64,000 nucleotides of DNA from IMG/VR virus record IMGVR_UViG_3300027733_000028, positions 124,001-188,000 of that record; one strand, 5' to 3'. Origin of the DNA: a virus. How positions within the stretch are numbered: the stretch's first letter is position 1; the number at the start of each line of letters is the position of its first letter. Of the stretch, positions 43,271 through 51,350 are shown one piece after another. Both the position numbers and the translations under genes were made by a program. The notes under the pieces are model-generated. The model made no database searches. It worked only from the letters and a program-made list of their open reading frames with translations, and was not told the origin of the DNA.

Positions 43271-43600
43271 GTGGTTTACACAGCGAGACTGCCCTATTAC
43301 TCACCTTTACCACCTAGAAGAGACTAGATACCTTCTAGTCTCACCTAATAAGGGCCTGTACAGATCTAGACCAGCAAAACAACATCCTACTAGATCTAGA
43401 TCTTAACAAGAAGAGCCTAGATAGACTAGATGAGTACTAGCAGTGTACTAGTAGGATCTATTAAGGCTAGAAGCAGACTAGAAGAGCTCAATATATCCAC
43501 ATATAGGACAGAAGAGTGCTATAAAGACTCATATATACTCATTATATCACCGATAGATCATCTAGAAGCCGCTGAGGTGAGCTATAGGGACTAGAAAGTC
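43254..43600. repeat. CTAG-dense segment
   Basis: About fifteen CTAG tetranucleotides in 350 bases, many as CTAGA or TCTAGA and one as a back-to-back pair (ACTAGATCTAGATC). One or two would be expected by chance. Confidence 0.65.
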
Positions 43601-43617
43601 AAAAAAAGGTCACAAAA

Positions 43618-43652
43618 AGCCAAAAAGGATCACTTTTAGCCAAAAAGGATCA
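43618..43652. repeat. 15-base direct repeat, two copies
   Basis: AGCCAAAAAGGATCA at 43618-43632 and 43638-43652, period 20, with partial copies on both sides. Confidence 0.7.
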
Positions 43653-43737
43653 AAAAGGCCACATGTGCTCCTCGTAATCCATGTCTTGTCCGCGTTAACG
43701 TCCCGTGGAAGTCCAGTCCTGGCTAGGGCCCATGAAA

Positions 43738-43775
43738 TTCCGGACATTTTTGACCCTCGAAACTTTGGGCCGGAA
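43738..43775. repeat. Bulged hairpin
   Basis: TTCCGG (43738-43743) pairs with CCGGAA (43770-43775); an inner CCC/GGG pairing extends it across a 10-base bulge. Confidence 0.4.
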
Positions 43776-44199
43776 ATAAGGCGACGCACATCCCACTCTA
43801 TACGGAAAGCCCTTTCTGGTAACGCGAGTAAGAGAAGCCCAAAGGCCTTTTTAAAAAAATTTTCCAGACTATATAGGATCTCTCGAAACTCATTGACTAA
43901 TATATAGAGTAGCCGGTGAGTCTTTTTAAACCTTTCTGACTCTTTGTTTTGCTCGAAGGAGAAGGTACTGACAGAGTGAAGACGGCTACTTTGTTTACAG
44001 TAATCTGTTAATAGTAAACTCTTACCCGACGCAAACGACGAGGGGCCATCCAGACTTCTCTGATGGTTTATTTCGCATCCCTCTTTTATACTCTCGGTAT
44101 AAATTCGAGACCTCGATTGAACTGCCGATACCGCGACTCGCATCTGATAACCACGATAAATAAACCATATACTCGATCTTACCGGCGAATCGTGTAAGT

Positions 44200-44209
44200 C
44201 ATATAAAAA
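44200..44209 (+). promoter_or_regulatory. CATATAAAAA box
   Basis: Five bases before the ATG at 44215; a GATAAATAAA sequence also lies at 44155. Confidence 0.35.
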
Positions 44210-44214
44210 CTAAT

Positions 44215-44541
44215 ATGGAAATGAAAACTGTAATGTACTGTTCAACTATTGAAGATGCACGAGAGTGTATTGAAGATGATACGACGATATTTCCGCTTCT
44301 CGAAAGAGCTCTGATTACCATGTGGAAGACAACCTCTCACTCTGAGGAAGTTCTAGAAATCCGTTGTATGGATGTAGGTGCTTCTATGTGGGTAACTCTC
44401 CGTCGAAGTGAGTGTGATGAAGTATGGGAGAAGATCATCACTTGGAGAAGTGGAAGAGAAGAGTGGGAAGAACTGACGGTACTTAAAGATATTCGAGATG
44501 AGTGGTTCAACTCTAAGAAGGTTGTGGAGCCAGTCCATTGA
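44215..44541 (+). CDS. Hypothetical protein, 108 aa
   Basis: Not recognised. Acidic, Trp-rich in the second half (EVWEKIITWRSGREEWEEL). First gene after the 1-kb non-coding region. Confidence 0.55.
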   Translation: MEMKTVMYCSTIEDARECIEDDTTIFPLLERALITMWKTTSHSEEVLEIRCMDVGASMWVTLRRSECDEVWEKIITWRSGREEWEELTVLKDIRDEWFNSKKVVEPVH

Positions 44542-44544
44542 AAA

Positions 44545-44655
44545 AAAAAAGCCCTCCAGCGTTCAAACTCTGAGTTTCAGGAATAAATAGAAATATAAAC
44601 GAACAAAAAAGCGCGCAGCGGCTTCCACCTCTGAGTACCAAGAATAAATGAAATC
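44545..44655. repeat. Two degenerate direct repeats before the second CTS operon
   Basis: Two units, period 61, share in order AAAAAAGC, CAGCG or AGCG, CTCTGAGT (44568-44575 and 44629-44636), CA and GAATAAAT. The first contains the palindrome AAACTCTGAGTTT. Each ends in a late-promoter-like core, so the pair may be tandem promoters for the CTS operon. Confidence 0.55.
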
Positions 44656-45025
44656 AATACCTACATATCACGAATTCCTTAATGAGACCGTCTCATTTAA
44701 TACCGATACTACTGGTCGTGAAGATTGGGATGATGATCTAAAGAAACATTCTAGAGATTTTACTCAATCTATAGTAATAATGAGTCCGATGGATTTCTTG
44801 AAGAGAGTTCAATATCACCGATTTGAGATTAATAAATCTAAAGTGGCTAATTATGTTAAAGAATTTCGTGGTAATGTCAAAGGAATTCCAGCACCAACCA
44901 TGTGGTTCTCTGATAAGTTTCAATACGATAAAGGACTTGCTCCTGCTTTTCATGATGGATCTCATCGCATGCTAGCTCTACAAGAAGTAGGGATACGAGA
45001 AGTTCCGGTTAAAATTATATACTAA
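44648..45025 (+). CDS. CTS-tagged ParB-like-fold protein
   Basis: 125 residues. Leader MKSIPTYHEFLNE, predicted cut after Glu13. The C-terminal HDGSHRMLALQEVGIREVPV (102-121) matches the ParB/Srx-like nucleotide-binding core, here DGSHR in place of GxxR. The fold occurs in CTPases, nucleases and kinases. First gene of the second capsid-targeted cluster. Confidence 0.7.
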   Translation: MKSIPTYHEFLNETVSFNTDTTGREDWDDDLKKHSRDFTQSIVIMSPMDFLKRVQYHRFEINKSKVANYVKEFRGNVKGIPAPTMWFSDKFQYDKGLAPAFHDGSHRMLALQEVGIREVPVKIIY

Positions 45026-45026
45026 G

Positions 45027-45647
45027 ATGAAAAACATTCAAACATACGAAAGCTTCTTAAATGAACTTCGACATTCAAAAGAGTTTTTAATAGACCTATT
45101 TTCTAAAATGGATATTTTAGATAATGATGTATACAAAAACATTTTAATCCATTACATTGAACAACCACAAAATTTAGAAAAACAAGAGTTCATTGATTTA
45201 GTTTCATGGTTGATCCAGAATAAAAACAAGTACAGTGAAGTACTAAAGCCTAAAAATGGATATGCATACAGAGGAACTTCAATAACTCCTGATATGTTTC
45301 ATAAATTAAAAAATGGATTATCAAAAAAAGAAGGTGGTATAAGCATATTTAACTTTCCTTATACCAGCGAATCAGAAGCACAAAGTTGGACATATGATTA
45401 TAAAGTAGCAATGAGGTTTGCGGATAAAGGTCTTTTAAATAACCCTAGATTAGAAAAAGGAGCTAGACCAGCTATTTTAAGAGCTAAGATAGATGATACA
45501 TTTGTAGGTAATCCTAAGTTGACTGGTCCCATAGCTGACCGATTAAGTCTGAAGTCCGAAAAGGAAATATTTCATTTAGGGAATTCTATAAAAGATGCTG
45601 AATGGATGATATTCTCAGCCGATATAGAATTAGGAAAATTTAATTAG
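45027..45647 (+). CDS. CTS-tagged ADP-ribosyltransferase-like protein
   Basis: 206 residues. Leader MKNIQTYESFLNE, cut after Glu13. R-S-E class ART pattern: Arg82 in YAYRGTS, PYTSESEAQSWTYDYKVAMRF (111-131) as the STS-like strand and helix, and E178-x-E180 in KSEKEIFHL as the catalytic ExE. T4 Alt is a head-packaged ART with the same residue logic. Predicted to modify host proteins soon after injection; target unknown. Confidence 0.75.
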   Translation: MKNIQTYESFLNELRHSKEFLIDLFSKMDILDNDVYKNILIHYIEQPQNLEKQEFIDLVSWLIQNKNKYSEVLKPKNGYAYRGTSITPDMFHKLKNGLSKKEGGISIFNFPYTSESEAQSWTYDYKVAMRFADKGLLNNPRLEKGARPAILRAKIDDTFVGNPKLTGPIADRLSLKSEKEIFHLGNSIKDAEWMIFSADIELGKFN

Positions 45648-45657
45648 TATAAAGACT

Positions 45658-46056
45658 ATGAAATCAATATCGACATATGATGAATTCTTAAATGAGTCTA
45701 TTCGTGCAGAAGAGGCTTATCGAGATACAGGAGCTATTCAAACCGTCATTGATGGAAAGAGAGATATGGGATTCATTACCATCAAATCATCGGTTGATGT
45801 GAGCGAAAAAGAATTCTGGACATTGGTGAAGATACACGATCTGAGTACCATTCACCTATCTGGAAATGAATATGATGCCTATATCTATTATCATAAAGGA
45901 GCCGAGCGAGGTGCCAGAGAGCTAGCGAAGATTGCTAACAAATACGGTGGATATCTATCACATGAAGCGACTGAACGAGAATCTCGTCGAATAGGCGAAC
46001 TTCTAGGTTACGATCGACGAGACATAGATGATTATATAAAGAAAAACTACAAATAA
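45658..46056 (+). CDS. CTS-tagged hypothetical protein, 132 aa
   Basis: Leader MKSISTYDEFLNE, cut after Glu13. The body is not recognised: central beta segment (IHLSGNEYDAYIYYHKG) and a charged helical C-terminus with RESRRIGELLGYDRRDIDD. Confidence 0.65.
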   Translation: MKSISTYDEFLNESIRAEEAYRDTGAIQTVIDGKRDMGFITIKSSVDVSEKEFWTLVKIHDLSTIHLSGNEYDAYIYYHKGAERGARELAKIANKYGGYLSHEATERESRRIGELLGYDRRDIDDYIKKNYK

Positions 46057-46211
46057 TGGATAATGGAAAACGTAATCAATTAAAACCTGTGAGAATCGCT
46101 GATGTTAATAAGTTGGTGGCTAATGATCCGAGGATTCTTATTAAAGTTAATCATAAAGGTGGAAGTGGAGTTTCTCTTATGAACACTAATAAAATTAAAG
46201 ACCGAAAATAA
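46056..46211 (+). CDS. Small protein, 51 aa
   Basis: TAATG overlap with the preceding gene; reads MDNGKRNQLKPVRIADVNK... and ends NTNKIKDRK. Basic, no tag, not recognised. Ends two bases before the next gene. Confidence 0.5.
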   Translation: MDNGKRNQLKPVRIADVNKLVANDPRILIKVNHKGGSGVSLMNTNKIKDRK

Positions 46212-46213
46212 GA

Positions 46214-46918
46214 ATGAGAAAGATAGCCTTATATGAGCAATGGATAAATGAAATTGGTGATTCATCAGCCAAGCCATTCAAATGGAGTAGTCCTGTTATC
46301 GCTGTTAATATGAAGAGATGGATAGATGATTGTATCGAAGGAGCTGCAGACAAGAAGATGAGTGGAACTCAAGAAGATATTTACTATAAAACTAAAACAT
46401 TTAGATATGAATTCCGATCGGATGTGACTAATACAAATTATCATGTACACATCGGTGGATTTGTTGGTAGAAATATCTGGATTGCCTTTCAAGGAGAAAA
46501 ACCTAAAGATTGGGTTGGATATCATATAATTGCCGGATTAGGATTTGGTGTTGAAGGAGATTTCGATAAAACTACTAATCTTAATGAACAATTCCGAGTA
46601 ATGGCAACCGTTACCGAATGTGCCATTGATTTTCTACAACGATTCTTGGATGATGGACGAATCAAGATTGATAAATTTCACATGAAACCTAAGGCCGATC
46701 ACGAAGAACAAAAAGGAATAGATTCTCGTCGAGCTAAACTATATGCCCCTTATATTAAAGCCGCATTCCGCAAACTCAAAACGAAGAAGGATTATTACAT
46801 AGATCAAGAGGCAGATGGATTCGTTCTTCATTTCGGAAAGGTCATAATGAACTCTCCTTATTCCACTTCAGTATTAGCATCAACCTTTGAAAATGAAGAA
46901 TCCAATGAAATCAATTAA
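46214..46918 (+). CDS. CTS-tagged hypothetical protein, 234 aa
   Basis: Leader MRKIALYEQWINE, cut after Glu13. Body soluble alpha/beta (YRFEFRSDVTNTNYHVHIGG-like strands around 60-85); not recognised. Overlaps the next gene by 14 bases. Confidence 0.65.
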   Translation: MRKIALYEQWINEIGDSSAKPFKWSSPVIAVNMKRWIDDCIEGAADKKMSGTQEDIYYKTKTFRYEFRSDVTNTNYHVHIGGFVGRNIWIAFQGEKPKDWVGYHIIAGLGFGVEGDFDKTTNLNEQFRVMATVTECAIDFLQRFLDDGRIKIDKFHMKPKADHEEQKGIDSRRAKLYAPYIKAAFRKLKTKKDYYIDQEADGFVLHFGKVIMNSPYSTSVLASTFENEESNEIN

Positions 46919-47975
46919 GCTATATGAAGCCTTCTTAACAGAAGGAGGCTGGGCAACAACCAAAACACAAGGAACCGTTCTGACTCCAGCTGTTATCGCT
47001 GAGGTTGTGAAGGTTATGGATCTGATCAATACGGGATTCAATGGACATTTGAGAGAGCTTGAACTTCCCACTCTAGATATTCTAAAACCTATTGGCAGTG
47101 GAACTTGGTGGAGTGAAGATGTGACCGAACAACCAGACAAAACTTATGGAGATGTCGATTACATGGTTGCCTATCCCACTTTGAAGCTCACTGCTGGTCG
47201 TGATAGAGAAGATGAGATTGCTACGGTGAAGCTATACAATACCGAGCTGCTCATGTGGTTAGAGGAAGAAGGTATCACCGATGTAGATATTGATGAGACG
47301 AAGAAAATATCTTCGGATGTTTCTCTTAAGTTAATTGCGATCGTTCCCTTTAATGGAACTGATGCATATGTTCAGGTTGATATGGTTGTTACTCACAAAG
47401 AGTATAGTGATTGGGCAGTATTCCGTATGACTCCTATTCGTAACGTTAAAGGTTTTGTGCTAGGAAATCTCTACTCTTCATTTGGTGAAGTTCTAGATTT
47501 GTCTATTCAGGCAAGAGGAGTAAGAGCTAAATTTGAAGGTCAGGTTATGAAGCCTTATTCTAAACGAGCTAATGTTGAGGATCGCATCATCTCACAAAAT
47601 GCTGAATCATTCATGACCGATATCGCTCGTTTCTTTTGGGAACAGAGCGGAACAGATATTCCATTCACCGCTACTCCTATCGAATCTTGGAAGGGAATGG
47701 ATCGCAACTCTCCTCGATTCGAAGATCTAGCCGAAGGAATTCGTCTGGTTGCCGAGACACTAGGTCAGCTAGACGAATTTGGAACTACTATTAAATACAA
47801 ATCAGCTGCTGATCTACTAAATGCAGTGATTGCTCAATATACGAAGAAGATGATGGAAGCTTATAATTCTGCTAAATTTGATAAGGCAGAAACTCCAGCA
47901 GCAAAAGCCATTATCACTAAAGTTAGAGCAACCATTGACGAATATATCAGTCTGGCTAAATCACTACTTACATAA
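46905..47975 (+). CDS. CTS-tagged pol-beta-type nucleotidyltransferase
   Basis: 356 residues from the ATG at 46905, where the tag MKSIKLYEAFLTE begins (cut after Glu13). Gly64-Ser65, Asp83-x-Asp85 (GDVDYMV) and Asp159 in VQVDMVV reproduce the nucleotidyltransferase triad, with the same spacing style as the tagged protein at 14195. C-terminal helical domain of about 150 residues. Adenylylation or nucleotidylation of a host factor is a reasonable guess. Confidence 0.75.
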   Translation: MKSIKLYEAFLTEGGWATTKTQGTVLTPAVIAEVVKVMDLINTGFNGHLRELELPTLDILKPIGSGTWWSEDVTEQPDKTYGDVDYMVAYPTLKLTAGRDREDEIATVKLYNTELLMWLEEEGITDVDIDETKKISSDVSLKLIAIVPFNGTDAYVQVDMVVTHKEYSDWAVFRMTPIRNVKGFVLGNLYSSFGEVLDLSIQARGVRAKFEGQVMKPYSKRANVEDRIISQNAESFMTDIARFFWEQSGTDIPFTATPIESWKGMDRNSPRFEDLAEGIRLVAETLGQLDEFGTTIKYKSAADLLNAVIAQYTKKMMEAYNSAKFDKAETPAAKAIITKVRATIDEYISLAKSLLT

Positions 47976-47982
47976 AAGTAAT

Positions 47983-48357
47983 ATGTTATACTATTCACCA
48001 AAAATTGCAGTCGGAGAATCGACTGTAGCAGGCAGAGGTGTATTTGCCATAGCCGATATAGAGGCTGGAGAGGTACTTGAAGAGTGCCACTTCTTTTTAC
48101 TAACTAATGGTAATCATTCAGCTATGGATGATACTTTAAAAGAGATGGTATTCGCATGGCCGGCATATAATGATGTTCATCAATTTGCTGTTGTACTAGG
48201 CAGTGGAACTGTTTATAATCATTCATATGAAAACAATGCAACCTGGGATACTGATGAAGCTAAATGCTGTTTCAGATTTTCTTCTACTCGAGACATAAAG
48301 GCCGGTGAAGAGATATTCACAAATTATAACCGAAGCGGAGGAAATCACTTTGATTGA
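47983..48357 (+). CDS. SET-domain protein
   Basis: 124 residues from the ATG at 47983. STVAGRGVFAIADIEAGEVLEE (13-34) is the SET N-terminal SAM region; YNHSYENNATW (near 85-95) the NHS motif; AGEEIFTNYNR the GEEI...Y pseudoknot end. Short stand-alone form, as in bacterial SET proteins that methylate lysines. No capsid tag despite sitting within the tagged operon. Confidence 0.85.
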   Translation: MLYYSPKIAVGESTVAGRGVFAIADIEAGEVLEECHFFLLTNGNHSAMDDTLKEMVFAWPAYNDVHQFAVVLGSGTVYNHSYENNATWDTDEAKCCFRFSSTRDIKAGEEIFTNYNRSGGNHFD

Positions 48358-48365
48358 TAAATATA
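48356..48365 (+). promoter_or_regulatory. Late-type promoter box GATAAATATA
   Basis: Overlaps the stop of the SET gene and lies 18 bases before the ATG at 48384. Confidence 0.5.
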
Positions 48366-48383
48366 AAAACACACAAAAGCTAA

Positions 48384-49301
48384 ATGGCTAATTCAACATA
48401 CACAGATCTTCAAGTTCTTATTCAACGAATAAGAGGTAAGCGAGTTCTTCTTCTTACAACATCTAATAGATGGAGTGGTGATGAAGGAGGAAAACCTAAA
48501 TCTACTCAATTGGCTGAGTTAATAGCCAGATCTTTATACGACGATTCAACGGATTCTACTCTTTGTAAAGTAATAGATATTCCATCTCTCAATATTCACA
48601 ACTGTGAAGGTAATGTATCTTCCGGAAGTGGTAATGGTTGTGGAGTTAAGGCTGCTGCCCTAAAGGATACCACTAAAAATCCTACTGGTAATCTTCGTTG
48701 TTGGGCTTCTATTAATAATGCCGATGATGAGTTATGGAAAGTTAGTAATGCTATATTCGAATCAGATGTAGTCCTCTTCTTTGCTTCTACAAGATGGGGT
48801 CAGGCAAATGCATTCTATCAAAAACTTATCGAACGTCTAACTTGGTTAGAGAATCGTCACACTACTCTTGGTGAATCTAATCTACTAGGAAATATTGAAG
48901 CTGGTGGATTCTTCATTGGACACAATTGGAATGTAGAAGATGTAATGAATACTCAAAGAACGGTACTTCAGTATTTCGGATTTCAAGTTCCACCTCAACT
49001 TTTTCTTCACTGGCAATGGACTAATAGTGATACTAACGAAACTCAGAAAGGATATGAAGCTGATGCTAAAGACTTCAAAGAGGTTTGGAAAGTTGGAACA
49101 TATCCTTTAGAGGAAAGTTTTAATCGTTGGTTGAATGAAGCTGGTTATGATGCTGGTTCTAGAAAACCTACTCCGGAAGAGGTTGAAATGTGCAAATCTC
49201 CAGAAGGATTTAATCAGATAAACCACTGCAAAGCTTTAGGACTTACTCCTCGTGAAGATGGAACCAAAGCCAAATCTAAAAAATATGGTGGTGACGCATA
49301 A
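48384..49301 (+). CDS. Flavodoxin-like NAD(P)H-dependent reductase
   Basis: 305 residues. RVLLLTTSNRWSG, KSTQLAELIARSL and the later SDVVLFFASTRWGQANAFYQKLIERL (about 130-155) follow the flavodoxin-like FMN reductase pattern. NCEGNVSSGSGNGCGVKAAAL (74-94) adds two or more Cys, suggesting a bound metal or disulphide. Not tagged, but in the same operon. Confidence 0.7.
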   Translation: MANSTYTDLQVLIQRIRGKRVLLLTTSNRWSGDEGGKPKSTQLAELIARSLYDDSTDSTLCKVIDIPSLNIHNCEGNVSSGSGNGCGVKAAALKDTTKNPTGNLRCWASINNADDELWKVSNAIFESDVVLFFASTRWGQANAFYQKLIERLTWLENRHTTLGESNLLGNIEAGGFFIGHNWNVEDVMNTQRTVLQYFGFQVPPQLFLHWQWTNSDTNETQKGYEADAKDFKEVWKVGTYPLEESFNRWLNEAGYDAGSRKPTPEEVEMCKSPEGFNQINHCKALGLTPREDGTKAKSKKYGGDA

Positions 49302-50083
49302 TGAAACCGATAAAACTTTTTGAAGATTTTATTAATGAATTCGATACAGGTAAAGTATTACTAGGTGATCCTTCTTTATTGGGTAGACCTAATAAATGGG
49401 AAGATCTCGGAATAGAGTTTGAACCTAATACTGCTGACAAAACTCAATTAATACAATTGATAAAAGATTGGATTTTTAAAGTAAAGGCAGATCCAAAGAT
49501 GGGACATATCCTTAAAGAATTGCTGCCCTTAAAAAAGAAGTTTCCGAAAATATTAGAACCATCTGAAGGTAGATCCGTCTATGAAGGTACTTCTCTTTAT
49601 AGAGGAACTATAATACCATTTAAAGAAGTGTTATCACTAAAGGGTAAATGGAAACGTAACGACGCGGTTGATATTTTTGGTGGTAGCCTAAATCTCAGTA
49701 CATCATATAATTGGGAAAGTATTAATAGAAAGGGATTCACTTCGTTTACACCATCTATCGAAATAGCGGCCACTTTTGCAGGAAGCCTTAGTTCAGAAAA
49801 TTATAACGAAATTGTAGCATCTAAAACGGTTGTTAAAAGATTATTAGATGGATCCATTGATGGTATGATTCCGATGATTATTAAAATTAAAGACACACAT
49901 CCCTTAGCAATTATGAATCCGGTGTTTACTCAATCAATTCACGAATTCATGAATGAATTTGAGGTATTTGTTGTTGGAAATAAAATCCGGGTTGATGAAG
50001 TTATAATTCCAGGATGGCATTACTACGAAAGAGATGCTAAAGAATTAGGAGTAGATCTTACAAAATATTTTAACATACAATGA
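49301..50083 (+). CDS. CTS-tagged ADP-ribosyltransferase-like protein
   Basis: 260 residues. Leader MKPIKLFEDFINE, cut after Glu13. Arg101 in LYRGT, KGFTSFTPSIEIAATFAG (144-161) as the STS strand plus helix, and Glu219-x-Glu221 in NEFEVFVVG as the ExE. Complete R-S-E layout. A second predicted head-packaged ART beside that at 45027. Shares one base with its upstream neighbour. Confidence 0.8.
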   Translation: MKPIKLFEDFINEFDTGKVLLGDPSLLGRPNKWEDLGIEFEPNTADKTQLIQLIKDWIFKVKADPKMGHILKELLPLKKKFPKILEPSEGRSVYEGTSLYRGTIIPFKEVLSLKGKWKRNDAVDIFGGSLNLSTSYNWESINRKGFTSFTPSIEIAATFAGSLSSENYNEIVASKTVVKRLLDGSIDGMIPMIIKIKDTHPLAIMNPVFTQSIHEFMNEFEVFVVGNKIRVDEVIIPGWHYYERDAKELGVDLTKYFNIQ

Positions 50084-50688
50084 AACATATCCAAGGTTTT
50101 AATACATTCCTTAATGAAGGCGAAGGTTTATTTGCTGATGCCGGTAAAGGATCTACTAAAGGAATTGGATATGGAACGCCAGAAAAAGCTAAAGAGACTA
50201 TTAAGATCGCTGACAAAATGAAGGCAGACGATCCAGGAAAAGCCGTTCAAATCGTTAATGCCATGCTCAATCGAGCTAAATACTCAAATGGTCAGAATGA
50301 TGGCATGAGAGCAGCAATTCCCATCTTTCAAAAATGGTTAAAGGCCAATCAAGCATCTGAATCATTTTTAGGAGTTGATGAATTCATTCTAGAAAAACTT
50401 TGGCAAAAGGAAGTAGAATCTTCTCACCTTAACGAAATTGAATATGACTCATCAACTGAAGAACTAACTATTACTTTTAACAATGGAGACCGCTACAGAT
50501 ATTATGAAGTTCCTAAATCCATCTTCCGAGAATTTGCCAATGAGAAAACTATTCTAGGAAAGATTGGTGGAGGAATTGTCAAAGGAGCCAAGAAGCTATT
50601 TGGTAAGGATATTGACGAAGGTACATATGGTAAAAAATTCTGGTCACTCATTCGTCGAGGTGGCTATCAATACGAAAAACTCTCATGA
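50080..50688 (+). CDS. CTS-tagged protein with C-terminal KTSC domain
   Basis: 202 residues. Leader MKHIQGFNTFLNE, cut after Glu13. A helical domain (about 30-95) precedes further candidate sites, FILE/K near 108 and HLNE/I near 122, then the KTSC domain: SSHLNEIEYDSSTEELTITF through RRGGYQYEKL. The internal sites may make it a second small polyprotein. Confidence 0.7.
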   Translation: MKHIQGFNTFLNEGEGLFADAGKGSTKGIGYGTPEKAKETIKIADKMKADDPGKAVQIVNAMLNRAKYSNGQNDGMRAAIPIFQKWLKANQASESFLGVDEFILEKLWQKEVESSHLNEIEYDSSTEELTITFNNGDRYRYYEVPKSIFREFANEKTILGKIGGGIVKGAKKLFGKDIDEGTYGKKFWSLIRRGGYQYEKLS

Positions 50689-51350
50689 AAGAAATAAAAT
50701 TATATGAGCAATGGCTCAATGAAATCGATGGTCCTGCAGATGGATCTCTATTCGGTACATCCGGAGTAGATTTTGGATTCATCGGTCTGCAAGATCCAGG
50801 AGACACACCAAATTCGTTTGAACCTAATATGGTTGAATCCTTTATTATTGATCTTCTTCAAAGACACAATAATACCGTTCCTTCTCCTGGCACACTTACC
50901 GTCGAGTATCTTGAAGATATCGAAAAGGTACAAACCGGAATGAGTGATAAAGATCGATCATTTGTTCAGGCAGTTAATAATAATCCTATGGCTTTTCATG
51001 TTGAAGATGCCAAGAAAGCTGGTATTGATCTAGATGGTAAATGGTTAACTGAATGTTGGGATTATGCTACCAGTGTAGCAGGTACTGCAAAAGATATTTG
51101 GAAAGTAAAACGTCCATTTGAATTAAGCTCAAAAGTCAAGGGGTTGGTTCCTACTAAATCCTTCTCATTTCCTTCAACTAATGCGGCCGGATCTTTTTAT
51201 GTAGCAAAAAAGGTTGCAGAGAAATATCCTCAATTGAAAGAATCTCAAATGGAAGTGGCTACTCAAATAGCAAATTCACGAGTTGTTGCCGGTGTGCATC
51301 ATCCATTAGATATTGCCGTTGGAAAAATGTTAGCCTTAGGCTTATTATAA
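50685..51350 (+). CDS. CTS-tagged PAP2-like phosphatase
   Basis: 221 residues. Leader MKEIKLYEQWLNE, cut after Glu13. PAP2 motifs: KVKRP (140-144), FPSTNAAGS (162-170) and Ser198-Arg199...His205...Asp209, a perfect SRx5Hx3D. In the middle motif the usual PSGH reads PSTN, so the acid-base His is absent; activity may be altered. No TM segments, unlike membrane PAP2 enzymes. Confidence 0.75.
   Translation: MKEIKLYEQWLNEIDGPADGSLFGTSGVDFGFIGLQDPGDTPNSFEPNMVESFIIDLLQRHNNTVPSPGTLTVEYLEDIEKVQTGMSDKDRSFVQAVNNNPMAFHVEDAKKAGIDLDGKWLTECWDYATSVAGTAKDIWKVKRPFELSSKVKGLVPTKSFSFPSTNAAGSFYVAKKVAEKYPQLKESQMEVATQIANSRVVAGVHHPLDIAVGKMLALGLL

Larger units (their letters stand above)
43194..44214. other. Non-coding region of unusual composition, 1 kb
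   Basis: No gene is supported. Holds a terminator (43244), a CTAG-dense segment (43255-43600), a 15-base direct repeat (43618-43652) and a hairpin around 43738-43775. Codon statistics of the two overlapping opposite-strand frames at 43610-44143 do not resemble the phage genes. Possibly a replication, packaging or RNA locus. Confidence 0.6.

Noticed and set aside
43610-44143. 177-residue open frame on the - strand in the non-coding region, with an 80-residue + strand frame inside
   Set aside because: No recognisable domain, composition unlike the phage genes, opposite to every other gene, and overlapping repeats and hairpins.
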